NCBI GenBank assembly: GCA_028285595.1
Contig: JANQOW010000045.1
Coordinates: 1-64,000 of the forward strand
Source of the DNA: Hyphomicrobiales bacterium
GTDB lineage: Bacteria; Pseudomonadota; Alphaproteobacteria; Rhizobiales; CAJQND01
Length of the DNA: 64,000 nucleotides
Direction of reading: 5' to 3'
The notes under the pieces were generated by a model, which made no database searches, was not told the origin of the DNA, and saw only the letters and a program-made list of their open reading frames with translations. Positions 44,793 to 53,245 of the stretch are shown here, in pieces; the stretch's first letter is position 1, and each line of letters opens with the position of its first letter. The position numbers were made by a program, and so were the translations under genes.

Positions 44793-45571
44793 GCGCCCTC
44801 CGGATCCGCCAGCGGCGGTGTCTGGTCCATGGCAAGGCGCTGCAAGCGATAGAGCCGAGAGGCGAATGCCAGCGCATCGGCGCGGCTCATCTCGCCGGCT
44901 CGCTGGTAGGCTTCCATCTCGGTGCGCACCGCAAGGGGCGGATGGCTGGCGATCAGGTCTGCAATCTCCATGGCCCGTGCGTCCAGGTCCCCGGGCGCGG
45001 CGATCTCATTGATCACATGATGGCGCAAGGCGTCTTCGGCCCCAAACAGGTCCCCCGTCAGCAGCATCCACATGGCCGACGTGTGGGGAACGGCGCGGGA
45101 CAATCTGATCACGCCGCCCGCCCCGCCCATGCCGTACTTGATTTCCGGCAGGCCAAACTGCGCCGTGCTGGCGGCAATGCGGATATCGGTAAGCAGCATC
45201 ATGTAGATGAAGCCCTGCCCCAGGCAGTAGCCGTTGATAGCGCCTACGATGGGCTTGAAACGGGTGAGCCCTTGGATCTCAACTTCCCAGCCGGGATACT
45301 CCAGGCTCTCAGCGTCATGGCGCACCCCAAGTTCACGCTCCACCATCTCTGCCACGCTACGCTCAGGGCGCTTCGTCTTGATGTCGTCGCCAGCGCAGAA
45401 CGCCTTCTCACCCGCACCTGACCACACGCCCACATGAACCGTGTCATCAGCGATGAAATCGCGCAGGATCTCCAAGAACTCCTTGTGCAGAGCCGGCGTG
45501 AAAACGTTCACGGGCGGATTGTCCAGCACGATGCGGGCAATCTTGTTTTCTTTTGTATAGTGCAAGCTCAT
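44789..45571 (-). CDS. Enoyl-CoA hydratase/isomerase family protein with a changed active site
   Basis: A 260-residue crotonase-fold enzyme. The oxyanion-hole segments are present (KAFCAGDDIK and NGYCLGQG), and the second catalytic Glu lies in FGLPEIKYGMGG. The first catalytic Glu of true hydratases (in GGGCELA) is missing here: the segment reads GQGFIYMM. One-Glu crotonases catalyse other reactions such as isomerisation or dehydration, for example CaiD-type. The ATG at 45571 starts a typical N-terminus, MSLHYTKENKIARIVLDNPP. It is coupled to the acyl-CoA ligase. Confidence 0.9.
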   Translation of the reverse strand: MSLHYTKENKIARIVLDNPPVNVFTPALHKEFLEILRDFIADDTVHVGVWSGAGEKAFCAGDDIKTKRPERSVAEMVERELGVRHDAESLEYPGWEVEIQGLTRFKPIVGAINGYCLGQGFIYMMLLTDIRIAASTAQFGLPEIKYGMGGAGGVIRLSRAVPHTSAMWMLLTGDLFGAEDALRHHVINEIAAPGDLDARAMEIADLIASHPPLAVRTEMEAYQRAGEMSRADALAFASRLYRLQRLAMDQTPPLADPEGA

Positions 45572-45627
45572 AAGCCGGCGATCGTAGCGGGCAAGTGGCT
45601 GCAAGTCTAACCCCGGAGGGCAACATT

Positions 45628-46386
45628 ATGATCGATCTCACAGGCAAGACAGTGCTCGTCACCGGAGGTTCGCGGGGCATCGGGGCGGCCACCGTGCGCC
45701 AGATCGTGGCCTGTGGCGGCAGCGCGATCATCCACTATGGCAGCAATGCTGAGGCGGCGACCGCTCTGGCCGCCGAGGTTGGAAACGACAATGCTCATGT
45801 GGTTGGAGCCGATTTGTTGGATGTGCAGCAAACCGAACGGCTGTGGGATGATGCGCTGGCCTGGCGCGGCCGGGTCGACGTCTTGGTGAACAATGCCGGG
45901 ATCTACGAGAGGTGTCCTATCGATCTGCCTCTGGACGATTGGCTTGCCGGCTGGGAGCGCACCATGCGCATCAACCTGGGCGCAGCAGCACAACTCTGCC
46001 GCCGGGCCATTCCGCAGTTCAAGTCGCAAGGCGGCGGTATCCTCATCAATGTCTCCAGCCGCGCCGGCCACCGGGGCGACAGCATCGAGCACCAGCAATA
46101 CGGCGCCTCGAAGGCCGGTATGCTGGCGCTCAACCGCTCGATCGCCAGAACCTGCGCCAAAGACAACATACTTGCATACGGCATCGCGCCAGGCTTCGTG
46201 GACACCGAGATGGTGGGCGATATCATGGCCGCGCAGGGCTTGGAGAAAATGGCCGCCCTTTATCCCACCGGGCGCGTCACCACCGCAAACGAAGTGGCCA
46301 GCGTCATCACCTTCCTGGCCAGCGGAGTGGCACCGCAAACCACCGGGAACACCATAGACCTGTGCGGGGCAGCGGACGTGCGCTGA
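45628..46386 (+). CDS. Short-chain dehydrogenase/reductase
   Basis: A 252-residue classical SDR. It has the cofactor motif VTGGSRGIGAATV, the NNAG motif and the catalytic Ser/Tyr/Lys (NVSSRAG and QQYGASKAGMLAL). Residues after the second strand (HYGSN) hint at NADP preference. The ATG at 45628 follows CGGAGGG. It is divergent from the hydratase/ligase pair and could oxidise a hydroxy intermediate of the same pathway. Confidence 0.93.
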   Translation: MIDLTGKTVLVTGGSRGIGAATVRQIVACGGSAIIHYGSNAEAATALAAEVGNDNAHVVGADLLDVQQTERLWDDALAWRGRVDVLVNNAGIYERCPIDLPLDDWLAGWERTMRINLGAAAQLCRRAIPQFKSQGGGILINVSSRAGHRGDSIEHQQYGASKAGMLALNRSIARTCAKDNILAYGIAPGFVDTEMVGDIMAAQGLEKMAALYPTGRVTTANEVASVITFLASGVAPQTTGNTIDLCGAADVR

Positions 46387-47565
46387 TCACGTGGACGGTT
46401 TACGCCAGGCTTTCAGGATCGCATGCATACCGATGCCGGCCACCAGGCCCCAGAACGCGCTCCCCACGCCAAAGAAGGAGAGACCGGAGGCCGTGACGAT
46501 GAACGTGATCACTGCGGGCTCGCGCATGTCAGGATCCGACACCGCACTGGTCAGGGCAGCCCCAAAGGTGGCCAGCAAGGCGAGCCCTGCCACCGCGTTG
46601 ATCAGATAGGTGGGCGAAGCGGCGATGAGCGCGGTGAAGAAGCCCGCGAACACGGCGAAAACCACATAGCCCGCCCCCGCCACAATGGCCGCCCAATAGC
46701 GCCGCGCCGGGTCGGCATGCGCATCTTCGCCCGCACACATGGCTGCTGTGATGGCGGCAAGGTTTACCGCATGACCGCCGAACGGAGCAGACGCCAGCGT
46801 AAACGCGCCCGTGGTTACGAAAAGGGGACCGGCCTTCGGCGTATAGCCATTCGCATTGAGCACTGCCATGCCGGGAATGTTCTGCGAGGCCATGGTCACC
46901 AGAAAGAGCGGAAGCCCTATACCCACCAACGCGCCCACATCGAAGACCGGCACCACCGGCACCGGATCCGGCCAGAACCTGGCCGCGTCCTGAGGCACAC
47001 CCTGGCCGGAGAAGGCGATGATGAGCACGGTCACCAGAAGCGCCGCCGGCACCGCATAAAGCCGGTTGATGCGGAACATCAGCGCCCACGCGGCAATAAC
47101 CGGCAATGACAGCCAGGGGTCCTCACCCACCGCCTGAATGGGTGCCAGACAGAAAACCAACAGCACCCCGGCCAGCATGGCACCGGCAATGGGTGTCGGA
47201 ATGGCACTCACCCATCTCCCCAGCGGCTTCCAGAGGCCCGCCAGGATGATCAGCACCCCAGTGAGCAGAAATGCCCCCACAGCGCCCGCAAAACCGCTCT
47301 CTGGCGCTCCTGTGGTCGCCAGAAGCGCCGCGCCCGGCGTGGACCACGCGATGCTGATGGGCAAGCGGGATTTGAGACTGAGATAGATGCCGCAAAATCC
47401 CATGGCAAAAGACAGAGCCATGAGCCCGGATGCGGCTTCTTTGGGGCTTGCCCCCGCCCCGCTCAATCCCTGCACGACGATCGCAAACGAAGCCGCCGCG
47501 CCCACAAAGGCCGACAGCAACCCGGCCGTTGCCGCTTGCACGGAAAAGTCACGCAAAATCGTCAT
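46387..47565 (-). CDS. benE: BenE-type benzoate/H+ symporter family
   Basis: A 392-residue inner-membrane protein of the BenE/YdcO family, about 12 hydrophobic segments. The family-typical LPISIAWSTPGAALLA near residue 70 and MASQNIPGMAVLNANGY near 230 are present, followed by FGGHAVNLAAITAAMCAG. Its start overlaps the stop of the upstream EamA gene by four bases. Actual substrate could be benzoate or another aromatic acid. Confidence 0.92.
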   Translation of the reverse strand: MTILRDFSVQAATAGLLSAFVGAAASFAIVVQGLSGAGASPKEAASGLMALSFAMGFCGIYLSLKSRLPISIAWSTPGAALLATTGAPESGFAGAVGAFLLTGVLIILAGLWKPLGRWVSAIPTPIAGAMLAGVLLVFCLAPIQAVGEDPWLSLPVIAAWALMFRINRLYAVPAALLVTVLIIAFSGQGVPQDAARFWPDPVPVVPVFDVGALVGIGLPLFLVTMASQNIPGMAVLNANGYTPKAGPLFVTTGAFTLASAPFGGHAVNLAAITAAMCAGEDAHADPARRYWAAIVAGAGYVVFAVFAGFFTALIAASPTYLINAVAGLALLATFGAALTSAVSDPDMREPAVITFIVTASGLSFFGVGSAFWGLVAGIGMHAILKAWRKPST

Positions 47566-48446
47566 TCTACCCTTGCCGCATCATTTGATTTGAGCCCGGC
47601 CGCAGCCTGGACCGCAACGGCAGAAAGAACAATAGCCCCGCCGATTAGGGTGAGCAGCGCCGGCACCTCACCTACCCCAATCCACACCCATATGGGCGCG
47701 GCCACCACTTCCAGCAGCATCAACAAGGTGATTTCGGTCGCCGGAACATGCTTTGCGGCGAGCGTGATCAAGATGTACTGCCCGCCAATCTGGAACGCAC
47801 CCAGAAGACACGCCACCACAAGATCATTGCGCCCAATGGCAAAGTCGGACACGAGCGTGAGACTGATCAGCGCGGCGAACACGCCCGCCAGACAGGTGGC
47901 CGGCATCATGTCGATATCCTTGCCCGCCCTGAAGGCCACAATGGAAGCGGCATATCCGGCGGTGGCGATCAGCGCGACAGCACTGCCGGCCACGGTGCCG
48001 CTCAGAAGCCCATCGGCCACCATGAACGCCACGCCGGACAAACCTGCCGTCATGCAGATCCACGAAAGGGTTGAGATTTGCTCTTTCAGGAGCCAGCGCG
48101 CCATCAAAGCGGTGAGAAAGGGCGAAGCACTCAAGATGAAGACGGCGTTGGCCACCGTGGTGAGCAACATGGCAATGATGTAGGCGATGAATGCGCCGCC
48201 GAGGCAGAGGGCAACGACCACGCCCGGCAGGCCGATGGAGACAAACCGGCGCTTCAGGTCAAAGCCGTCCTTCAAGATCATAAACAAGAGCACGGTCAGG
48301 CTGAACGATACCGACCGGAAGAACAGGATCTGCCAGCCGTCCGCTTGCTCGACCAAACGCACCAGGATGCCCGCCGAGCTGCCGCAGAGCGCACCTGTCA
48401 GCACCGCGCAAATTCCCAGCGCCCGTCCCCAACCAGCCTCTGCCAT
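47562..48446 (-). CDS. EamA-family (DMT) transporter
   Basis: A 294-residue inner-membrane protein with about ten helices in two repeats (LCGSSAGILVRLVEQADGWQILFFRS; ITLLMLLEVVAAPIWVWIGVGE). It overlaps benE by four bases and is probably translationally coupled with it. The combined unit is a two-transporter operon. Substrate unknown. Confidence 0.9.
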   Translation of the reverse strand: MAEAGWGRALGICAVLTGALCGSSAGILVRLVEQADGWQILFFRSVSFSLTVLLFMILKDGFDLKRRFVSIGLPGVVVALCLGGAFIAYIIAMLLTTVANAVFILSASPFLTALMARWLLKEQISTLSWICMTAGLSGVAFMVADGLLSGTVAGSAVALIATAGYAASIVAFRAGKDIDMMPATCLAGVFAALISLTLVSDFAIGRNDLVVACLLGAFQIGGQYILITLAAKHVPATEITLLMLLEVVAAPIWVWIGVGEVPALLTLIGGAIVLSAVAVQAAAGLKSNDAARVE

Positions 48447-48451
48447 CGGCT

Positions 48452-48853
48452 CTATTCCGCCAATGAGCCGGCATGGCGCGGAAGATCATCGTCGACCTCG
48501 AACCAAGGCAGCTTTTCATCGTAAAACACATGAAAACGCGGCGGCAGGTCCTGCGGGTTTTCAAGTGTGCCAATGTAGAAATGGATCTCGTCCGGATAGG
48601 CATCGGCATCATAGGCAATCGGGCTGCCGCAGTGAGAGCAGAACAGCCGGCGCACCCCCTTTGAGGACACAAATGCCTTCGGCGCGGCACCCGTGAAGCG
48701 GAACGCTGTACGCGGTACGCCTACGAACGTGGCCACAACCGAGGACGTGTTGCGGCGGCAACTTTCGCAATGGCAGTGGCCACACCAGTTGGCTTCCCCT
48801 TCAAACTCATACCTCACCTTGCCGCACAAACACCGCCCACGGGTTAAAGACAT
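48452..48853 (-). CDS. GFA/CENP-V domain protein
   Basis: A 133-residue zinc-binding protein. The Cys pattern is complete: GRCLCGKVRYEF, WCGHCHCESCRRNTSS and RLFCSHCGSPIAYDAD. The family is named for glutathione-dependent formaldehyde-activating enzyme (Gfa), but most members have no proven activity. The start at 48853 follows AGAGGA at good spacing. The EamA gene begins five bases downstream, so it may be the first gene of that unit. Confidence 0.92.
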   Translation of the reverse strand: MSLTRGRCLCGKVRYEFEGEANWCGHCHCESCRRNTSSVVATFVGVPRTAFRFTGAAPKAFVSSKGVRRLFCSHCGSPIAYDADAYPDEIHFYIGTLENPQDLPPRFHVFYDEKLPWFEVDDDLPRHAGSLAE

Positions 48854-48886
48854 GACGTCATATCCTCTCAATGTTCCCCACCCCTA

Positions 48887-49804
48887 TCATGCCGCAGATT
48901 TCAAATCGGTCAGCAGGCGCTCCGCCGCATCTTCAGGAGCAACCGCCGGCCAGCCGGGCATTTGGCTGCGAAACCAGGTCATCTGCCGCTTCACATAACG
49001 CCTGGTTTGTGTTTTCGCCAACACGGATGCGTCGTCCAGCGTGAGCTCACCGGCCAAATGCCGGGAAAGCTCCGCCACACCGATGGCTTTCATCGCCGGG
49101 AGATCTGGATCAAGACCCAGCTCCAGAAGGGCTTGCACCTCCTGAACCGCGCCGGCCGCGAGCATCTCATCGAAGCGCGCCTCACACCGGGCGTAGGCCG
49201 CCGGCCGGTCCGGCATGAGAAAAGCCCGTGCCACTTGCGCGCCGCCCAAGAGGGGCACGGTGCGCTCCTTCTGCCAGTCCTCCAGCGACCGGCCCGTGGC
49301 TTCGCGCACCTCAACGGCGCGGATCAGCCTATGCTGGTCGAGCTCTGCCCCCGCGTTTGCCGGCAGACGGCGCCGCAGGCCATCCACCCCTTCGTCCGCA
49401 TACCAAGCGGCAACGCGCGCGCGCACCTCCCCCGGCACGTCCGGCACGGGCGCAAGTCCCTCTTCCAGCGCCTTGAAATAGAGCCCCGTCCCGCCAACCA
49501 CCACCGGACAACGGCCTGCGGCCCAGACTTCCGCCAGCACCGGTTCCACATCCTCCAACCAGCGGCCGACCGAATAGCGCTCAGAGGCCTCAACATGGCC
49601 GAACAGCTTGTGGGGCAAACGCACTTCTTCCTCAGCGCTCGGGCGGGCGCTCAAAATGCGCAGCTCGCGGTAAACCTGAAGCGCATCGGCATTGATGATG
49701 ACGCCATTCACGCGCGCCGCCAGCTCCGCGGCAATTGCGGACTTGCCGCTGGCGGTCGGGCCTGCAATAAGCAAAGCGCGCTTGGCTGATGAACTCACTG
49801 CCAT
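48887..49804 (-). CDS. miaA: tRNA dimethylallyltransferase
   Basis: A 305-residue enzyme that adds an isopentenyl group to A37 of tRNAs reading UNN codons. The P-loop is AGPTASGKSAIAAELA, followed by the family segments NADALQVYRELRI, GTGLYFKALEEGL and LDQHRLIRAVEVREATG, and the C-terminal AKTQTRRYVKRQMTWFR tRNA-binding stretch. It is divergent from serB with 53 bases between the starts, as in many Hyphomicrobiales. Confidence 0.97.
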   Translation of the reverse strand: MAVSSSAKRALLIAGPTASGKSAIAAELAARVNGVIINADALQVYRELRILSARPSAEEEVRLPHKLFGHVEASERYSVGRWLEDVEPVLAEVWAAGRCPVVVGGTGLYFKALEEGLAPVPDVPGEVRARVAAWYADEGVDGLRRRLPANAGAELDQHRLIRAVEVREATGRSLEDWQKERTVPLLGGAQVARAFLMPDRPAAYARCEARFDEMLAAGAVQEVQALLELGLDPDLPAMKAIGVAELSRHLAGELTLDDASVLAKTQTRRYVKRQMTWFRSQMPGWPAVAPEDAAERLLTDLKSAA

Positions 49805-49857
49805 GCGCCCTCCTTTAACGCACCTGACCGGTCAATTCTCCAGAGCTTTGAGCCCCC

Positions 49858-50727
49858 ATGGACACCGTTCTTCTTCTGATTGCAAGCCGCTCCGGCCCCG
49901 GCGTTCCCAATGAAGCTGTAAACGCAGCCCTTTCAGCCCTGGGAGCAAGCTGTGAAGCCGTGCGCCTTGCCCCGCAAGCTGTCGAGATCGCGCTCCCAGG
50001 CCCGGTTGATGACCGCGAAGAGGTTGTGCGGGCCGCATTGGGCGATCAGCCCATAGACGTGGCCCATATACCTGCATCCGGCAGGGCGAAAAAACTGCTC
50101 ATCGCCGACATGGACTCCACCTTCATTCACCAAGAGTGTATCGACGAACTGGGCAAGCTGGCCGGCGCCGGGGACCAGATCGCAGCCATCACCGAGCGCG
50201 CCATGCGCGGCGAGTTCAATTTCGAAGAGGCATTGCGCGAGCGCGTCTCATTTATGAAAGATCTCAGCACAGACGCGATCGAAAAGGTGAAGGACGCTCA
50301 CATCACCTTCACCGATGGCGGACGCGACTTGGTTCAAGGGATGCGGGCCGCCGGCGCGCATACGGCCCTGGTGTCCGGCGGTTTCACCCAATTCACCGCC
50401 TTCGTCGCGGAGCGTTGCGGCTTTCATGAACACCGGGCCAACCGTCTGATCATTGAAGAGGGCATTTTGACCGGCAAGGTGGAAGAACCTGTGCTTGGTC
50501 AGGACGCAAAGGTGAGTGCCGTACACGAATTCTGCGAGCGTTTGGGGATCACCACCGAAGAGGTGTTGGCAGTGGGCGACGGGGCTAACGATATCGGCAT
50601 GCTGGGTCTGGCCGGCATGGGGGTAGCCTTTCACGGCAAACCCGCTGTGCGCGACGCGGCCTCAGTTCGGTTGGATCATGCAGGACTGGATGGTCTTCTG
50701 TGGTTACAGGGGCTAAGCGCGCCTTAG
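49858..50727 (+). CDS. serB: Phosphoserine phosphatase
   Basis: A 289-residue HAD-family enzyme that makes the last step of serine synthesis. The catalytic motif is IADMDSTFIHQECIDELG (Asp nucleophile near 85), followed by SGGFTQFT and the Mg2+ site VGDGANDIGML. The N-terminal ~80 residues are the usual ACT-like domain of the longer SerB form. It converges with the PAS-like gene with a two-base gap. Confidence 0.96.
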   Translation: MDTVLLLIASRSGPGVPNEAVNAALSALGASCEAVRLAPQAVEIALPGPVDDREEVVRAALGDQPIDVAHIPASGRAKKLLIADMDSTFIHQECIDELGKLAGAGDQIAAITERAMRGEFNFEEALRERVSFMKDLSTDAIEKVKDAHITFTDGGRDLVQGMRAAGAHTALVSGGFTQFTAFVAERCGFHEHRANRLIIEEGILTGKVEEPVLGQDAKVSAVHEFCERLGITTEEVLAVGDGANDIGMLGLAGMGVAFHGKPAVRDAASVRLDHAGLDGLLWLQGLSAP

Positions 50728-50729
50728 GC

Positions 50730-51362
50730 TCAATCGGCCGGTGAATGCCACAACTTGGGATCAAAGTTGCTGGAAAAGCTCAACACGCTCATCACCGCCA
50801 CCACGCCATTGAAGCCCGCCTCCCCGAAGGGCAACAGCAAAACCTCATACTTGGTCATATCGCGCCCCTGCCAGCCCAACGTCTTCACACAGAAATGCGG
50901 ATGTTCGTTCAGCGTAACATCCATCAGTCGCGCATGAACATCGTTGGTGTTCACCGCGTCAGGGCCCGGCTCCAGCATGCGCGGTTTACGGTTCATTCCC
51001 ATGATCGTGGAGACTTCTCCACCCGCATACACCAGCTCAAAGGCAGGGCTGCTCCGGCGATGAACGCGATGAATGATCATGTAGGGAAGCTTGTCTGAGG
51101 CCGCTTCAGCATCGAACTCGCCGAGCAGCGGCAGTCCGTTCACCCGGCCGTGCTGTTCCCACGTGGCATAAAACTCACGGGTAGCTGTCCCCTGCAGCAT
51201 CCAGCTTCCGGTCAGCGGCGCTGCCTCGAACAGGACATACTGGCTGGGCGGCACAAGCTCTGAGGTCGCCTCCGTTGCGGCTTCAGCCTTGGCAGCGAAC
51301 ATGGGCCTGACCGGCCCCTCATCGACGGGGTGCGCTTGCAGAAAAGCAGAAGAATTAGACAC
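50730..51362 (-). CDS. PAS-like (PAS_5 type) domain protein of unknown function
   Basis: A 210-residue cytosolic protein. After a 45-residue variable N-terminus comes a helix FYATWEQHGRVNGLPLLGEF and a PAS-like sheet (IIHRVHRRSSPAFELVYAGGEV, then EHPHFCVKTLGWQGRDMTKYEVLLLPF), the layout of the alphaproteobacterial PAS_5 family. I place the start at the GTG at 51362, with AAGG six bases upstream; the ATG 20 codons earlier has no ribosome site and crosses a promoter-like region. It has no output domain. Confidence 0.75.
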   Translation of the reverse strand: MSNSSAFLQAHPVDEGPVRPMFAAKAEAATEATSELVPPSQYVLFEAAPLTGSWMLQGTATREFYATWEQHGRVNGLPLLGEFDAEAASDKLPYMIIHRVHRRSSPAFELVYAGGEVSTIMGMNRKPRMLEPGPDAVNTNDVHARLMDVTLNEHPHFCVKTLGWQGRDMTKYEVLLLPFGEAGFNGVVAVMSVLSFSSNFDPKLWHSPAD

Positions 51363-51426
51363 GAGCCACCTTTGATCCCGCTGTGATCGGGTGGCCCGTA
51401 GCTTGGCGTTATATAGTAACAACCGT

Positions 51427-51456
51427 GTTAACCGGTAGGGTTACCCACCGGTTAAC
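51427..51456. promoter_or_regulatory. Perfect 10-base inverted repeat between degP-like and PAS genes
   Basis: GTTAACCGGT (51427-51436) and ACCGGTTAAC (51447-51456) are perfect arms around AGGGTTACCC, which itself can pair at GGG/CCC. No T-run follows on the minus strand, so it is more likely an operator or a processing hairpin than a terminator. It lies between the protease stop (51479) and the PAS gene start (51362). Confidence 0.6.
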
Positions 51457-51478
51457 GCGCGTTCGGGAGGAACCTGCC

Positions 51479-52978
51479 TCAGCCCTCTTTCTTCTTCAAG
51501 CGGACGGCGAGGAACCTCAGGTCACCTTTCACATTGGAGACCAGCAGGAGCACGGTCTTGCGCCCCTCCTTTTCAAGCTCTTTCACGCGGCGCACAACGT
51601 CTGCCGGTGTGGAGACTTTCTCCTGGCCCACTTCCAAGATCACATTGCCGGCCACAATCCGCTTCTCGGCCGCCATGCTATCGGGATCCACGCCGTTGAC
51701 CACAACGCCGCCTTCAACCTTTTTGTCGATCTTGAACTTCTCACGAAGGCTGTCGCTCAAGGTGGTCAGCTTCAGGCCGAGGGCGGTTTCCACCTCTTCA
51801 ACCGATTCTTGCGTGGCATCCGGCTTGGTGAGAGACGCTTGCTGGGTCTCTTCCAGCCGGCCAACGGTTACCCGCAGGGTCTTGTTTTCGCCTTTGCGCG
51901 ACACCAAAACGTCCACTTCCTTGCCCACCGGAGTGCGCGCCACCATGCGCGGCAGTTCACGCATTTGCGGCACGGGCTGACCGTCAAACTCCAAGATCAC
52001 GTCTCCGGACTGGATGCCGCCGGCCGCCGCAGGGCTGCCCTCGGTCACGTCATTCACCAAAGCGCCTTTGGCTTTGTCCAGGCCCAGGCTCTCCGCAATC
52101 TCGTCGGTCACCACCTGAATGCGCACACCCAGTTTACCGCGCCGGGTTTCACCGAACTTCCGGAGCTGGCTGATCACGCCCGTTGCGGTGGAGGCCGGGA
52201 TTGAGAACCCGATGCCGATGGACCCACCGCTGGGGGAAATGATCGCGGTGTTGATCCCCACCACTTTACCTTCCATATCGAACAGCGGACCACCGGAGTT
52301 ACCCCGGTTGATCGCCGCATCGGTTTGGATGAAGTCGTCATAAGGACCGGCGTTGATATCGCGGTTACGGGCCGAAACGATGCCAAGCGTCACGCTACCG
52401 CCGAGGCCAAACGGGTTGCCGATGGCCATGACCCAGTCGCCCACGCGCAGTTTCTTTGAATCACCAAACTCCACTGATTGCAGCGGTTGGTCCGGCTTCA
52501 CTCTCAAAACCGCGATATCGGTTTTGGAATCGCGTCCGATCAGCTCGGCGGGAAGCTTTGAGCCGTCCGCAAAGTTCACGGTGATTTCGGCAGCATCCGC
52601 AATCACATGGTTGTTGGTGATCACAATACCTTCAGGGTCCACAACAAAGCCGGAGCCAAGCGAGTTGGCACGGCGCGGGCGGCGCGGTGTGCGCTGGCCA
52701 GGCTGCTGATTGTCAAAGAAATCCTTGAAGAAATCGCGGAACGGAGAATTCTCCGGCAAGTTGGGCACCTGCCTGTTGCGATTGTTGTTGTTGCTGGTTG
52801 TTCTCACCTTTTGAGTGGTTGAGATGTTAACAACCGCGCCAGACAGCTTCTCAGCAAGATCAGCCACCGAAACCGGTCCTTGTGCCTTAGCGGCAGGCGA
52901 CAAGGCCACCACGGCGAACACGGCAAACAGCCCACAAAGAGTTTGCCAGGGGGCCTTTGACGAAAAAGCGCTCAACAT
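51479..52978 (-). CDS. Periplasmic Do-like serine protease/chaperone (DegP/DegQ family)
   Basis: A 499-residue exported protease. The signal peptide ends near AKAQ (residue 33). The catalytic triad is H124 (TNNHVI), D154 (SKTDIAVL) and S228 (RGNSGGPLF). Two PDZ domains follow (about 285-375 and 395-495). An Asn/Arg/Pro-rich stretch between residues 60 and 103 is an insertion seen in the LA-loop region of Do proteases. It degrades or refolds misfolded envelope proteins. Downstream of DUF2065 and hflKC, in one direction, forming an envelope quality-control operon. Confidence 0.95.
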   Translation of the reverse strand: MLSAFSSKAPWQTLCGLFAVFAVVALSPAAKAQGPVSVADLAEKLSGAVVNISTTQKVRTTSNNNNRNRQVPNLPENSPFRDFFKDFFDNQQPGQRTPRRPRRANSLGSGFVVDPEGIVITNNHVIADAAEITVNFADGSKLPAELIGRDSKTDIAVLRVKPDQPLQSVEFGDSKKLRVGDWVMAIGNPFGLGGSVTLGIVSARNRDINAGPYDDFIQTDAAINRGNSGGPLFDMEGKVVGINTAIISPSGGSIGIGFSIPASTATGVISQLRKFGETRRGKLGVRIQVVTDEIAESLGLDKAKGALVNDVTEGSPAAAGGIQSGDVILEFDGQPVPQMRELPRMVARTPVGKEVDVLVSRKGENKTLRVTVGRLEETQQASLTKPDATQESVEEVETALGLKLTTLSDSLREKFKIDKKVEGGVVVNGVDPDSMAAEKRIVAGNVILEVGQEKVSTPADVVRRVKELEKEGRKTVLLLVSNVKGDLRFLAVRLKKKEG

Positions 52979-53041
52979 TCTAATTCCTCATCTTCCCTAA
53001 TCCAGCTTGCGCTGGGCGTTTCTTATGACCCGCGCCGACCT

Positions 53042-53233
53042 TCAAAGAACTGATCTGGCGAGCCAAACAACCACAAAGCCCACACCGAAGGCGATAAAGC
53101 CTCCGGTGCGCAAACTCTGCTCGGACATCTCCATGGCCATCGACATCATTCGCTTCAGGCCTGCCGGGTTAGCGGCATAGATCAGTCCTTCTATCACTAA
53201 AACCAAACCAAGCGCGGTAACAAGATCGCGCAT
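53042..53233 (-). CDS. DUF2065 (YjeT-like) small membrane protein
   Basis: A 63-residue protein with two membrane segments (LVTALGLVLVIEGLIYAANP and GGFIAFGVGFVVVWLARSVL) joined by a Met/Arg/Ser-rich loop. DUF2065 genes commonly lie downstream of hflKC, as here with a 12-base gap after hflC. Function unknown; probably part of the same membrane complex or operon. Confidence 0.92.
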   Translation of the reverse strand: MRDLVTALGLVLVIEGLIYAANPAGLKRMMSMAMEMSEQSLRTGGFIAFGVGFVVVWLARSVL

Positions 53234-53245
53234 TCCACGTGCTCT

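Noticed and set aside
43152-45571. Assigning CaiC/CaiD carnitine genes
   Set aside because: The motifs are general for acyl-CoA ligases and crotonases, and other cai genes are absent, so only similarity is mentioned.
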